From IMG/VR virus record IMGVR_UViG_3300032249_000925, positions 1 through 64,000 of that record: DNA of 64,000 nt. One strand, written 5' to 3'. The first letter of the stretch is position 1. Every line of letters starts with the position of its first letter. This document shows, in pieces, positions 49,153 through 56,347 of the stretch. The notes under the pieces were generated by a model. That model saw only the letters and a list, made by a program, of their open reading frames with translations, was not told the origin of the DNA and did not search any database. The position numbers and the translations under genes were made by a program. Source of the stretch: a virus.

Positions 49153-49212
49153 TTGTATGAAACAAGCCGAAAGGCGCGCTGGACGTGGGTTCGACTCCCA
49201 CCTGGTCCACCA

Positions 49213-49284
49213 AAAGCACATATAGTTGTCCTAGATGAAAGAAACCTCTGAGGGCTCTAGCGGGGATTATTGTGTGCTTCTGAT
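49213..49284 (+). other. intervening segment of permuted pre-tmRNA
   Basis: About 72 bases joining the 3' CCA piece to the 5' coding piece. AAGCACA (49214-49220) and TGTGCTT (49273-49279) pair. Expected to be trimmed away, leaving a two-chain tmRNA. Confidence 0.75.
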
Positions 49285-49371
49285 GGGCCAGTCATGGTTT
49301 CGACAGTGTGATAAGTATGCAAGTGGACAACTCGGTAGGCGATCTCCGCAAAAGAAGCAAACTATATAAAT

Positions 49372-49404
49372 GCCAACGATGAGGTATTTGCTCTAGCCGC
49401 TTAA
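49372..49404 (+). other. tmRNA tag-peptide reading frame
   Basis: GCC AAC GAT GAG GTA TTT GCT CTA GCC GCT TAA: ANDEVFALAA, ten residues ending in the ALAA degron recognised by ClpX/ClpA. Compare ANDENYALAA in E. coli. Confidence 0.93.
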
Positions 49405-49420
49405 GCTAGTGCCGAGGTAT

Positions 49421-49451
49421 GCCCCCGCCTTGTAACCAAGGGGGGCTTTTT
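49421..49451 (+). terminator. terminator of tmRNA transcript
   Basis: GCCCCC-(GC)-CTTG-TAAC-CAAG-GGGGGC stem followed by TTTTT. Confidence 0.85.
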
Positions 49452-49465
49452 ATCGGATAAATCTT

Positions 49466-50098
49466 ATGGCTAACAAAAAACTTGATAGTGATGATTTTAT
49501 GCTGGACACAGGTCTTAGCCGAGGATTTCGTAAATCTGGTTCTGCTATCTACGAGTTCTACCTAAGTGGAACTATTACAGGACCTGAAGACTATATTGAG
49601 TGGTTTAACACTATTCGTAGTGCAGGACCACAAGACGAAGTAAAAATTTATATTAACAGCAGCGGCGGCGATTTAAATTGTGCACTACAATTTATGCGTG
49701 TACTTAGTGAAACACAGGCCACTGTTATTTGTAGTGTTGAAGGCAGTTGCATGAGTGCTGCTACAATGATCTTTTTATGTGCTGATGTATTTGAGGTTAC
49801 TCCACACAGTTTATTTATGTTTCATAACTACAGCGGCGGCATTTTTGGCAAAGGCGGCGAGATCTATGATCAAGCTGTTTTTGAACGTGAGTGGTCTAAG
49901 CAGTTTTTACAGCATATTTACAAAAATTTCTTAACCAGCAAAGAAATTGATAGTTTACTAGAAAACAAAGACTTGTGGCTACACAGCGAAGAAGTAAGTA
50001 ATCGTGTAGAAAAATTGTGTGAAGCTAGAACTAAGGAACAAGAAGATGCTCGTAACGCCCTGTCAGGGGATTTGCAAGATGAATCCAACAACGAATAA
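49466..50098 (+). CDS. clpP: ClpP-like serine protease
   Basis: 210 residues with the ClpP fold. YINSSGGDLNCALQFMRVL gives the head region. EGSCMSAATMIFL carries the catalytic Ser97, LFMFHNYSGG the His120 and NKDLWLHSEE the Asp169, all at positions equivalent to the bacterial triad. It starts 15 bases after the tmRNA terminator. No ClpX or ClpA gene is in the window, so it would use the host unfoldase or replace/poison host ClpP. Not adjacent to the capsid genes, so a prohead protease role is unlikely. Confidence 0.88.
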   Translation: MANKKLDSDDFMLDTGLSRGFRKSGSAIYEFYLSGTITGPEDYIEWFNTIRSAGPQDEVKIYINSSGGDLNCALQFMRVLSETQATVICSVEGSCMSAATMIFLCADVFEVTPHSLFMFHNYSGGIFGKGGEIYDQAVFEREWSKQFLQHIYKNFLTSKEIDSLLENKDLWLHSEEVSNRVEKLCEARTKEQEDARNALSGDLQDESNNE

Positions 50099-50228
50099 GT
50101 GTATTGGGTGTTTTAGAACACTAGAAGAAATTACTGACTGGACTAGTTATACAGAACAACAAAGATTGGATGTAATGCAAAGGTTGTATTATGAAAACGA
50201 TTTTGTCTTTGTTCGACTACAGCGGTAA
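50046..50228 (+). CDS. DUF1289 protein
   Basis: 60 residues from ATG 50046 (AGGA site inside clpP). CQGICKMNPTTNKCIGCFRTLEEITDWTSYTEQQRLDVMQRL is a full DUF1289 match in pattern, with four Cys in a small metal site. The first 53 bases overlap clpP and the last 38 the next gene, an unusually tight nest. Role unknown in bacteria. Confidence 0.82.
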   Translation: MLVTPCQGICKMNPTTNKCIGCFRTLEEITDWTSYTEQQRLDVMQRLYYENDFVFVRLQR

Positions 50229-50754
50229 TTGGCCTAAGTACTACCGCGAAGCTGGTTACAATGTACTACAAGTAGATATTAAACATGATATTGATATTCT
50301 AGAGCTACAACCCGAGGATTTGCCTAAAGAAATTTATGGTATTTTAGCAGCTCCGCCTTGCACAGACTTTGCTGGCAGTGGCGCACAATATTGGAAACAA
50401 AAAGATCTAGACGGCAGAACTGATCAAAGCTTAAAGCTAGTAGACAAAGTTTTGCGAATGGTAGACTACTATAATCCACAATTCTGGGCACTAGAAAATC
50501 CAGTTGGCAGACTACAAAAACTGCGTCCTGAATTGGGCGATCCCTGGTATTTTCAGCCACACTGGTTTGGAGATGCCTATACCAAGAAAACTGGATTATG
50601 GGGCAAGTTTAACCGTGACTTGCCTAAGTCTCCGGTAGAGCCTGACCCTAATTCGTGGATAATGAAACTGGGGGGCAAATCGGAACGAACTAAAGAATTA
50701 CGATCAATGACACCGCTGGGATTTGCTTTTGCATTTTTCCTAGCTAATCCATAG
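50191..50754 (+). CDS. cytosine methyltransferase-like protein
   Basis: 187 residues with a Rossmann-like start LSLFDYSGNWPKYYREAGYNVLQVDI, the catalytic-type AAPPCTDFAGSG (PPC) and WALENPVGRL (ENP motif) of C5 cytosine methyltransferases. No target-recognition domain is present and the total is about half normal length. It may be a minimal methyltransferase or a repurposed SAM-binding protein. Confidence 0.7.
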   Translation: MKTILSLFDYSGNWPKYYREAGYNVLQVDIKHDIDILELQPEDLPKEIYGILAAPPCTDFAGSGAQYWKQKDLDGRTDQSLKLVDKVLRMVDYYNPQFWALENPVGRLQKLRPELGDPWYFQPHWFGDAYTKKTGLWGKFNRDLPKSPVEPDPNSWIMKLGGKSERTKELRSMTPLGFAFAFFLANP

Positions 50755-50762
50755 AGGTTAAT

Positions 50763-51356
50763 ATGGCGGAAACTTATACGCCCACAACGGGCATGGCAAC
50801 AGCAGCTAAGCGTGCGCTTAAATGGCGTGAAGAAGGCTATCCTGGTGGCACACTAGTAGGCCTAGCCAGAGCTAATCAACTTAAAAATCGTGAACCACTA
50901 AGCGCTAGTGTTGTGCTTAGAATGCATAGTTTTTTTAGCAGACACGAAGTAGATAAGCGCGCAACTGGTTTTAATAGCGGCGAAGAGGGCTTTCCTAGCA
51001 AAGGTAGAGTAGCTTGGGATTTATGGGGCGGCGATGGCGGCCAGACCTGGGCAGAGGCTAAACGCAATCAGATTATGCGTGATCGTGAAGGCAAAGCAAT
51101 AAAATTAGTTAAGATTAGTACAAAATCTACTATGCCACAGTATATGTTAGATGTAGTAGCACAGTATTTAGAAGACTATGCAAATGAAAATATTAGTGAA
51201 AGCCTAGAAGCATTTGGTCAATTTATGTATCATGCTGAATTACTTAGAAATTGTCACTTAGATATTTACTTACTAGACCTACACATGGTTGAACAACCAT
51301 ATCGTGATATATTAGTAAATGTATTTATGGAACTAGAAAGCAAATACGACGATTAA
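50763..51356 (+). CDS. phage protein with SGM/WGGDxG domain
   Basis: 197 residues. TPTTGMATAAKRALKWREEGYPGGTLVGLARANQL, MHSFFSRHEVDKRATGF and FPSKGRVAWDLWGGDGG form a domain usually linked to portal or prohead proteins in other phages. Here it stands alone with an added helical C-terminal half. Possibly a capsid-associated protein encoded away from the head genes. Confidence 0.65.
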   Translation: MAETYTPTTGMATAAKRALKWREEGYPGGTLVGLARANQLKNREPLSASVVLRMHSFFSRHEVDKRATGFNSGEEGFPSKGRVAWDLWGGDGGQTWAEAKRNQIMRDREGKAIKLVKISTKSTMPQYMLDVVAQYLEDYANENISESLEAFGQFMYHAELLRNCHLDIYLLDLHMVEQPYRDILVNVFMELESKYDD

Positions 51357-51362
51357 GTTTGT

Positions 51363-51400
51363 GTCCCCGTGTGTGCTTGTAGCACTATCGGGGACTTTTT
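51363..51400 (+). terminator. intrinsic terminator before tRNA cluster
   Basis: GTCCCCG ... CGGGGAC stem followed by TTTTT. Confidence 0.85.
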
Positions 51401-51405
51401 ATTTA

Positions 51406-51482
<77 letters not shown>

Positions 51483-51486
51483 GAAA

Positions 51487-51562
51487 CTGCCCATAGCTCA
51501 GTGGATAGAGCAACAGCCTTCTAAGCTGTTGGTCGAAGGTTCGATTCCTTCTGGGCAGGCCA
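51487..51562 (+). tRNA. tRNA-Arg(TCT)
   Basis: 76 nt. Acceptor CTGCCCA/TGGGCAG, anticodon loop CTTCTAA on ACAGC/GCTGT, T arm GAAGG-TTCGATT-CCTTC, CCA encoded. Reads AGA/AGG codons. Confidence 0.95.
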
Positions 51563-51568
51563 AACAAT

Positions 51569-51643
51569 TCCTTAGTAGCTCAGCGGTAGAGCAGCAGACT
51601 GTTAATCTGTTGGTCCGTGGTTCGATCCCACGCTGGGGAGCCA
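51569..51643 (+). tRNA. tRNA-Asn(GTT)
   Basis: 75 nt. Acceptor TCCTTAG/CTGGGGA (two G-U pairs), anticodon loop CTGTTAA on GCAGA/TCTGT, T arm CGTGG-TTCGATC-CCACG, CCA encoded. Matches the Asn-rich structural proteins. Confidence 0.95.
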
Positions 51644-51650
51644 AATTTAT

Positions 51651-51724
51651 GCCGGTGTAGTATAATGGCAGTGCGGCGGTCTCCAAAACCGCTAGTGGTG
51701 GTTCGATTCCATCCACCGGTGCCA
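51651..51724 (+). tRNA. tRNA-Trp(CCA)
   Basis: 74 nt. Acceptor GCCGGTG/CACCGGT, anticodon loop CTCCAAA on GCGGT/ACCGC, T arm GGTGG-TTCGATT-CCATC, CCA encoded. Confidence 0.94.
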
Positions 51725-51753
51725 ATTGCCTTGCCACCACAAAAATTATTTTC

Positions 51754-51782
51754 TTGAAAATAATAGTTAACTTTGCTATAAT
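51754..51782 (+). promoter_or_regulatory. rightward promoter
   Basis: TTGAAA (51754-51759), 17-bp spacer, TATAAT (51777-51782); drives 51822 onward. Confidence 0.82.
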
Positions 51783-51821
51783 ATTTGTTCTCGGAAATTA
51801 TTTTTAAAAAGGACCAAGCAC

Positions 51822-52136
51822 ATGAAAATTTATTTTGGATCGCAAGAAAAAGATGTAGTACTTGATACTGATGGTATGTTTTACACTGAAGCTGAACCAG
51901 ACTTCTACTTTTACTACGGCCTAGAATTTGGAACTAATCCTGGCGGTACTAATGAAGTAATGATTTTTGATGGTTGTGAGCGTGCCGTTCCTGTAGACAT
52001 TGAGTCTGTTCCTGCATTAATTGAAGCTCTTCAGCGCTGTTATGATATGCATCAACAGATTGAGCATGCTGAACAGCTAAAACTTAATATAGAAGACGAC
52101 AACTACGAAACCGCTATCGTTTTTGATGACGAATAA
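51822..52136 (+). CDS. hypothetical acidic protein, 104 residues
   Basis: Beta-rich, aromatic (FYFYYGLEFGTNPGGTNEVMIFDG) and strongly acidic at the end. AAAGGA site before ATG. Overlaps the next gene. Function unknown. Confidence 0.62.
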   Translation: MKIYFGSQEKDVVLDTDGMFYTEAEPDFYFYYGLEFGTNPGGTNEVMIFDGCERAVPVDIESVPALIEALQRCYDMHQQIEHAEQLKLNIEDDNYETAIVFDDE

Positions 52137-52371
52137 TCCTATTAAAGAATTGTTATTTGAATTAGGTACTAGTAGTCAAGAAATTACTCTTGACTACTTA
52201 CACAAAGTTAATAAGCTGTTGCTAAACCACGGTGTTGATCTTAAAACTTATGGTCATATATTTAACTTTTTAGAGTACTTAGAAGAAAATAATTGTGTTA
52301 AAATACACAAAGATAATAACAAAGACGTTTTTGTATTAACAGGACTACATAACTATGGCAAAAACATCTAG
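52126..52371 (+). CDS. hypothetical protein, 81 residues
   Basis: Start at ATG 52126, overlapping the previous stop. Helical, with ELLFELGTSSQEITLDYLHKVNKLL. Overlaps the next start by 17 bases. Function unknown. Confidence 0.58.
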   Translation: MTNNPIKELLFELGTSSQEITLDYLHKVNKLLLNHGVDLKTYGHIFNFLEYLEENNCVKIHKDNNKDVFVLTGLHNYGKNI

Positions 52372-52735
52372 TAAAGGCAAACAAGCCTGCTACGACCTTT
52401 ATAAAAGTAAACAAACTTGGAAACACAATCGTGAACGCAAACTACTGCGTGCACTACAAAAAAATCCTGGTAATAGCAAACAAATTGAAGCTGCTATAAA
52501 AAACATTACATATAGGCGTAAAACACCCAACTCCACAATCTGGAATAAAACTAGAATTCGTGAAGCACAACTAATACGACAAGTATGCGGCAGTTGTCCA
52601 CATGATATATTTAGTAGTAATTCTAAAATTGCAGATTCTACACTAGCAAGTTTAAGAACTAACTTTAACCCTAAAGCGTTGCAAGCGCAAACAGTTAGTT
52701 TTAAGCTAGGGGATAGAGCCATATGGAAACTGTAA
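52355..52735 (+). CDS. basic hypothetical protein, 126 residues
   Basis: Very Lys/Arg-rich (KSKQTWKHNRERKLLRAL, YRRKTPNSTIWNKTRIREAQLIR), probably nucleic acid binding. Overlaps a membrane protein gene by 13 bases. Confidence 0.6.
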   Translation: MAKTSSKGKQACYDLYKSKQTWKHNRERKLLRALQKNPGNSKQIEAAIKNITYRRKTPNSTIWNKTRIREAQLIRQVCGSCPHDIFSSNSKIADSTLASLRTNFNPKALQAQTVSFKLGDRAIWKL

Positions 52736-52983
52736 CCCTATACCTAATCTTTTGTATAACCACTTCGATTTGTTGTTTATATGAAATAATTTGGCCCGCT
52801 ATGCGGGGCGCTAAACAAGAAGGCATTGTAAATCCATTTACTGAACAACCACTACTAAGTTCAATAGTATTTTTTATAATTAATGCGTTGTTTGCACCTA
52901 TAATTATTTTTGTACTATTTGTTCCTAAAATGTTTGAACAAGCCAGCTTAGGAATCAACAAAGCAATTAGAGAAGCCAAATAA
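52723..52983 (+). CDS. two-helix membrane protein, 86 residues
   Basis: Helix 1 about residues 3-24 (VTLYLIFCITTSICCLYEII), a polar loop, helix 2 about residues 45-70 (IVFFIINALFAPIIIFVLFV), basic tail. Could be a holin by shape; it is far from the lysis-type gene at 39687. No family. Confidence 0.6.
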   Translation: METVTLYLIFCITTSICCLYEIIWPAMRGAKQEGIVNPFTEQPLLSSIVFFIINALFAPIIIFVLFVPKMFEQASLGINKAIREAK

Positions 52984-52988
52984 CACAC

Positions 52989-53017
52989 TTGAATTTGCAA
53001 TCAATTGTTGATATAAT
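52989..53017 (+). promoter_or_regulatory. rightward promoter
   Basis: TTGAAT (52989-52994), 17-bp spacer, TATAAT (53012-53017); drives 53047. Confidence 0.8.
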
Positions 53018-53046
53018 ATTATTTCTGTTGCAATAAAGGATTTAAG

Positions 53047-53319
53047 ATGAAACTTATGCAATTTATGTACACAAAAACCAATGGTGATAAAAGTGATCGC
53101 GCTATTGTTGTTACACAAGAGCCTACTCACCTAATTGCTGGCTTTGATGTTAGTGAGTTGCCTGAAATAGAATTTGAAGTATTTACTCGTGAAATGCGCG
53201 AACTAAAAAATCGTCAACATGAAGAAATGCTAGAACTTGTAGCAAAGCACGATCTAAAGCACAACTATCGTCAGTTTACTCCAAGTAAAATGACTAATGT
53301 AACTACTGAACTTATTTAA
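53047..53319 (+). CDS. hypothetical protein, 90 residues
   Basis: N-terminal beta strands (KLMQFMYTKTNGDKSDRAIVV), then a charged helix (EVFTREMRELKNRQHEEMLELV). AAAGGA site. Function unknown. Confidence 0.6.
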   Translation: MKLMQFMYTKTNGDKSDRAIVVTQEPTHLIAGFDVSELPEIEFEVFTREMRELKNRQHEEMLELVAKHDLKHNYRQFTPSKMTNVTTELI

Positions 53320-53328
53320 GGAAATATT

Positions 53329-53691
53329 ATGACACAATGGAATGACGAACTCAAAGCTAATGTAATTAAAATGTATCAAGACGCAGAGCCAACGCCTGAG
53401 TCTAGTACTGAAATTATCAAAGACATTGCCGAAGAAATTGAAGCCTCGCCTAACGGCGTTCGTATGGTACTAGTTCAAGCCGGTGTTTATGTTAAAAAAG
53501 ATGCAACAGCCGCTAAGCCTAGTGGTGATAAAAAAGCTGCTGGTGATGCACCTAAACGTGTAAGCAAAGAATCCTCAATTGCTGATCTCAAAGCTGCAAT
53601 TGAAGCTAAAGGTGCTCCGGTTGATGACGACATTCTTGGCAAACTGACTGGCAAAGCAGCAGTGTACTTTTTGAGTGTGCTTAAAGCATAA
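53329..53691 (+). CDS. HTH-family protein (distant paralogue 5)
   Basis: 120 residues. The plan of the 26.6-33 kb family is kept: a helical N-terminus, then NGVRMVLVQAGVYVKKDA in place of RSIVAKLSREGVY, a Lys/Ala-rich linker and a C-terminal helix ending TGKAAVYFLSVL. Probable DNA-binding regulator or nucleoid-type protein at the head of the replication block. Confidence 0.62.
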   Translation: MTQWNDELKANVIKMYQDAEPTPESSTEIIKDIAEEIEASPNGVRMVLVQAGVYVKKDATAAKPSGDKKAAGDAPKRVSKESSIADLKAAIEAKGAPVDDDILGKLTGKAAVYFLSVLKA

Positions 53692-53694
53692 AAA

Positions 53695-53718
53695 TAGGCA
53701 GCCTAGTGCTGCCTTTTG
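53695..53718 (+). terminator. intrinsic terminator
   Basis: GGCAGC-CTAGT-GCTGCC stem followed by TTTTGTTATTT. Confidence 0.8.
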
Positions 53719-53735
53719 TTATTTAAGGATGTATT

Positions 53736-54359
53736 ATGGCTCGTAAACGCACTGAACTTGAACAAGAACGCATGACTGACGCTAATATTGAGCGCGTTAT
53801 TGGCTTGCTTGAACCTAAAGAGCAAGGCGTTAAACCTATTACTAAAAAAGATGCTTGCCAAATCTTAGGCATGAGCTATAATACTACCAGGCTTGATCAA
53901 ATTATTCAAACACACAAGGACCGCAAGGAGAAGACTGCTAAACGCAGAGCTGAAAAACGCGGCAAACCTATTACACTAGACGAAGTACAGTTTATAATTC
54001 AAAGCTATCTTGCTGGCGAGCCTGTAAGTGAAATCAGCAATAATACCTATCGCGGCACTCAGCTTATTAAGCAAGTTCTAGATACACACAATGTGCCTGT
54101 TCGTAAAAGTAGCCCAGACTATTTTAAGCCTGAGTTAATTCCTGAAGGTGCTATGCAAGACAAATTTGTTATAGGCGAAGTAGTGTACAGTGCTCGTTAT
54201 GATTCTATGTGCAAAATACAAGCAGAACAAACACATCCAGAATATGGTTGGATTTATCGAGTATGGCTGCTTAGCGAGCGCTGGTTACAAAGCGCATATC
54301 AACCAGCTTGTGAATTAGCTAGTCTTAAACATTTGCGTGAACTAGGAATTAAAGTTTAA
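53736..54359 (+). CDS. HTH-containing protein, 207 residues
   Basis: Basic N-terminal half with two helix-turn-helix-like stretches (KKDACQILGMSYNTTRLDQII; LDEVQFIIQSYLAGEPVSEI). A beta-rich C-terminal domain follows (GEVVYSARYDSMCKIQAEQ ... YRVWLLSERWLQ). Likely a DNA-binding protein of the replication/regulation module. Overlaps the next start by one base. Confidence 0.62.
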   Translation: MARKRTELEQERMTDANIERVIGLLEPKEQGVKPITKKDACQILGMSYNTTRLDQIIQTHKDRKEKTAKRRAEKRGKPITLDEVQFIIQSYLAGEPVSEISNNTYRGTQLIKQVLDTHNVPVRKSSPDYFKPELIPEGAMQDKFVIGEVVYSARYDSMCKIQAEQTHPEYGWIYRVWLLSERWLQSAYQPACELASLKHLRELGIKV

Positions 54360-54646
54360 TGGATTCAAATATTCTATATGAAAAATTAATTGAGGAAAAC
54401 TTAGATAAAGGTTTTCAGGTTAGGCTAGTAGTCAATGACTTTAAAGACGTTACTTACCTACAGCTTAGAAAATATTTTTTAAGCTATGAAGGTGACTGGA
54501 TTCCTAGTCGCGAAGGTGTAAGTATTCCCGCCTCACTACAAAATATCTATAGTTTGCTAGACGGATTATTTGATATTTGTAGTCAAGCAGAAGGTGAAGA
54601 AATTATTAAAAGCTATGCTCGTCAGTTACTAGAAAAACCTACTTGA
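54359..54646 (+). CDS. hypothetical acidic protein, 95 residues
   Basis: MDSNILYEKLIEENLDKGFQ..., beta-hairpin like segment RLVVNDFKDVTYLQLRKYF then acidic helices. Resembles transcriptional coactivator PC4-type length but no clear match. Coupled to the HTH gene. Confidence 0.58.
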   Translation: MDSNILYEKLIEENLDKGFQVRLVVNDFKDVTYLQLRKYFLSYEGDWIPSREGVSIPASLQNIYSLLDGLFDICSQAEGEEIIKSYARQLLEKPT

Positions 54647-54671
54647 TTTTAGCCCATTAAACTGGTATAAT
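54643..54671 (+). promoter_or_regulatory. rightward promoter
   Basis: TTGATT (54643-54648), 17-bp spacer, TATAAT (54666-54671). Confidence 0.8.
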
Positions 54672-54698
54672 ATATTATATTTTGAATAAGGAAATATC

Positions 54699-55331
54699 TT
54701 GAAACAAACCGTTGCAATTTTTGTTCATGATCCTGTGTGTGAAGTAGAGTGTGCACTTGCTATGGAAGCCGCACTTGAAGATAAATTTGAAGTAAAACTA
54801 TTTGGCATTGAAGATCTTAACAGTAAATTTTTGCTTAATGTAAATATTTTGGCTTTTCCTGGCGGTATTGGTGAAAGTGATCAGTTTGATGAAATTTTTG
54901 AGCCAGATCATGTTGACGCAGTTCGTGACTTTGTTAGTGATGGTGGCAAATATTTAGGTATTTGTATGGGCGCTTACTGGGCTGGCAGCTATTACTTTGA
55001 TATTCTTCACGGTATTGAGCCTGTGCGATATATTTCTCAAACAGATGCAGACATTATAACCGAAGGCCCTACCCTTGCTTGTGTAGAGTGGAATGGCAAA
55101 CAAGAAGATATGTATTTTTATGATGGCTGCGCTTTTGTTGGTAACTTAAGTTTTATTGATGTTATTGCTACTTATGCCAACGGCGATGCAATGGCAGTTT
55201 ATCAAAACACAGTAGGTTTGATTGGTTGTCATCCAGAAAGCGAACAGTGGTGGTATGAGCTAGATGACTTTGTTGGTTGGCACGAAGGGTATCATAATCA
55301 ACTTTTTTGTGAGTTTGTGGAAGGTCTATGA
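54699..55331 (+). CDS. class I glutamine amidotransferase-like protein (BPL_N type)
   Basis: 210 residues, TTG start with AAGGAAA site. ILAFPGGIGESDQF, DGGKYLGICMGAYWAG (nucleophile-elbow Cys) and GLIGCHPESEQWW (His-Pro-Glu) match the biotin-protein-ligase N-terminal/GATase I-like fold. It could act as an amidase or peptidase-like enzyme; the real reaction in phages is unknown. Overlaps the ligase start by 4 bases. Confidence 0.75.
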   Translation: MKQTVAIFVHDPVCEVECALAMEAALEDKFEVKLFGIEDLNSKFLLNVNILAFPGGIGESDQFDEIFEPDHVDAVRDFVSDGGKYLGICMGAYWAGSYYFDILHGIEPVRYISQTDADIITEGPTLACVEWNGKQEDMYFYDGCAFVGNLSFIDVIATYANGDAMAVYQNTVGLIGCHPESEQWWYELDDFVGWHEGYHNQLFCEFVEGL

Positions 55332-56281
55332 CAATTAAACAGTATCTAGATAGTGCAAGTCAGGCTTATTATGCAGGCTCGCCTATTATTAGTGATGTGC
55401 AATTTGATCGCCTAGCCGAAATTGCAAAATATTCGGCTGTAGGCGCTCAAGCTACAGGCGCTAAGGCTAAACATTACTATCCTATGTACTCGCTACAAAA
55501 GCACTATGAGGATGAAGGCAAGGCCAATCCACTAGCAGGCATGGGCGATATTAGCATGAGTGTTAAACTAGACGGCGCTGCTATTAGCTTGCTTTATGTA
55601 GACGGTCAACTAGTACAAGCGCTTACTCGCGGTGATGGAGTAGAAGGTCAACTAATTACTGACAAGCTGCTTAGTAGCACTAGTCTAGTTCCGCATACTA
55701 TTTTATCTAAAAAAATAGTACAAATTACTGGCGAGATTGTAGCACCTAATCATATTCCTAATGCTAGAAACTATGCTGCTGGTAGTCTTAATCTAAAAGA
55801 TGCGGACGAGTTTGCTACTCGTGCAATTAGTTTCTTTGCCTATAATGTATCACCTAATTTTCATGATACATATGACAAAGATATGGTTCACCTAAAAATG
55901 TTAGGATTTAATACAGTTCAGGAAACTGATCTAGAAAAAATCTATCCTACTGACGGCGTGGTATTTAGACTTAACAATAATAAAAAATTTGAAGAACTTG
56001 GCTATACTAGTAAACATCCTCGCGGTGCTTATGCTCGTAAAGAACGTGCTGATCATGTAGAGACTAAATTGCTAGATGTTGAATGGCAAGTTGGCAAGTC
56101 TGGTAAGGTAACACCAGTAGCAATCTTAGAACCTGTGTTAATAGGTGATGCTATGGTTAGCAGAGCTACATTAAATAATCCAGGCTTTATTGAAGCACTA
56201 GGCCTAGAAATTGGTGATACTGTAGCGGTAGTACGCAGCGGAGAAATAATTCCCTGCATTTTACACAAGGTAGAGGCATAG
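55328..56281 (+). CDS. ligA: NAD-dependent DNA ligase, N-terminal subunit (adenylation + OB)
   Basis: 317 residues. The adenylation Lys80 lies in SVKLDGAA (KxDG). TRGDGVEGQ, the TGEIVAP motif, YPTDGVVF and VEWQVGKSGKVTPVA match LigA. The Ia region is shortened. The OB fold ends at GDTVAVVRSGEIIPCILHKVEA. The zinc, HhH and BRCT parts are a separate gene (56348), as in T5-type split ligases. Confidence 0.9.
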   Translation: MTIKQYLDSASQAYYAGSPIISDVQFDRLAEIAKYSAVGAQATGAKAKHYYPMYSLQKHYEDEGKANPLAGMGDISMSVKLDGAAISLLYVDGQLVQALTRGDGVEGQLITDKLLSSTSLVPHTILSKKIVQITGEIVAPNHIPNARNYAAGSLNLKDADEFATRAISFFAYNVSPNFHDTYDKDMVHLKMLGFNTVQETDLEKIYPTDGVVFRLNNNKKFEELGYTSKHPRGAYARKERADHVETKLLDVEWQVGKSGKVTPVAILEPVLIGDAMVSRATLNNPGFIEALGLEIGDTVAVVRSGEIIPCILHKVEA

Positions 56282-56292
56282 AAAATTTTCAC

Positions 56293-56321
56293 TTGCAAAA
56301 CCTAGCCTAATACTGTATAAT
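56293..56321 (+). promoter_or_regulatory. rightward promoter between ligase halves
   Basis: TTGCAA (56293-56298), 17-bp spacer, TATAAT (56316-56321). Confidence 0.78.
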
Positions 56322-56347
56322 ACATTATTAAATTTAAAAAACGCACA

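Larger units (their letters stand above)
49151..49430 (+). ncRNA. ssrA: circularly permuted (two-piece) tmRNA
   Basis: The acceptor piece comes first. It ends in a T arm GTGGG-TTCGACT-CCCAC and CTGGTCC-A-CCA at 49202-49212. The coding piece follows, starting GGGCCAG at 49285 with the D-loop-like TCATGGTTTCGACAG. The two ends pair over 7 bp (GGGCCAG with CUGGUCC, one G-U), restoring the tRNA-like domain. The tag frame at 49372-49404 reads ANDEVFALAA then TAA. Between the pieces, AAGCACA and TGTGCTT close a loop likely removed by processing. tmRNA rescues stalled ribosomes and tags their products for ClpXP. Permuted forms are known in alpha-, some betaproteobacteria and cyanobacteria. Confidence 0.93.
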
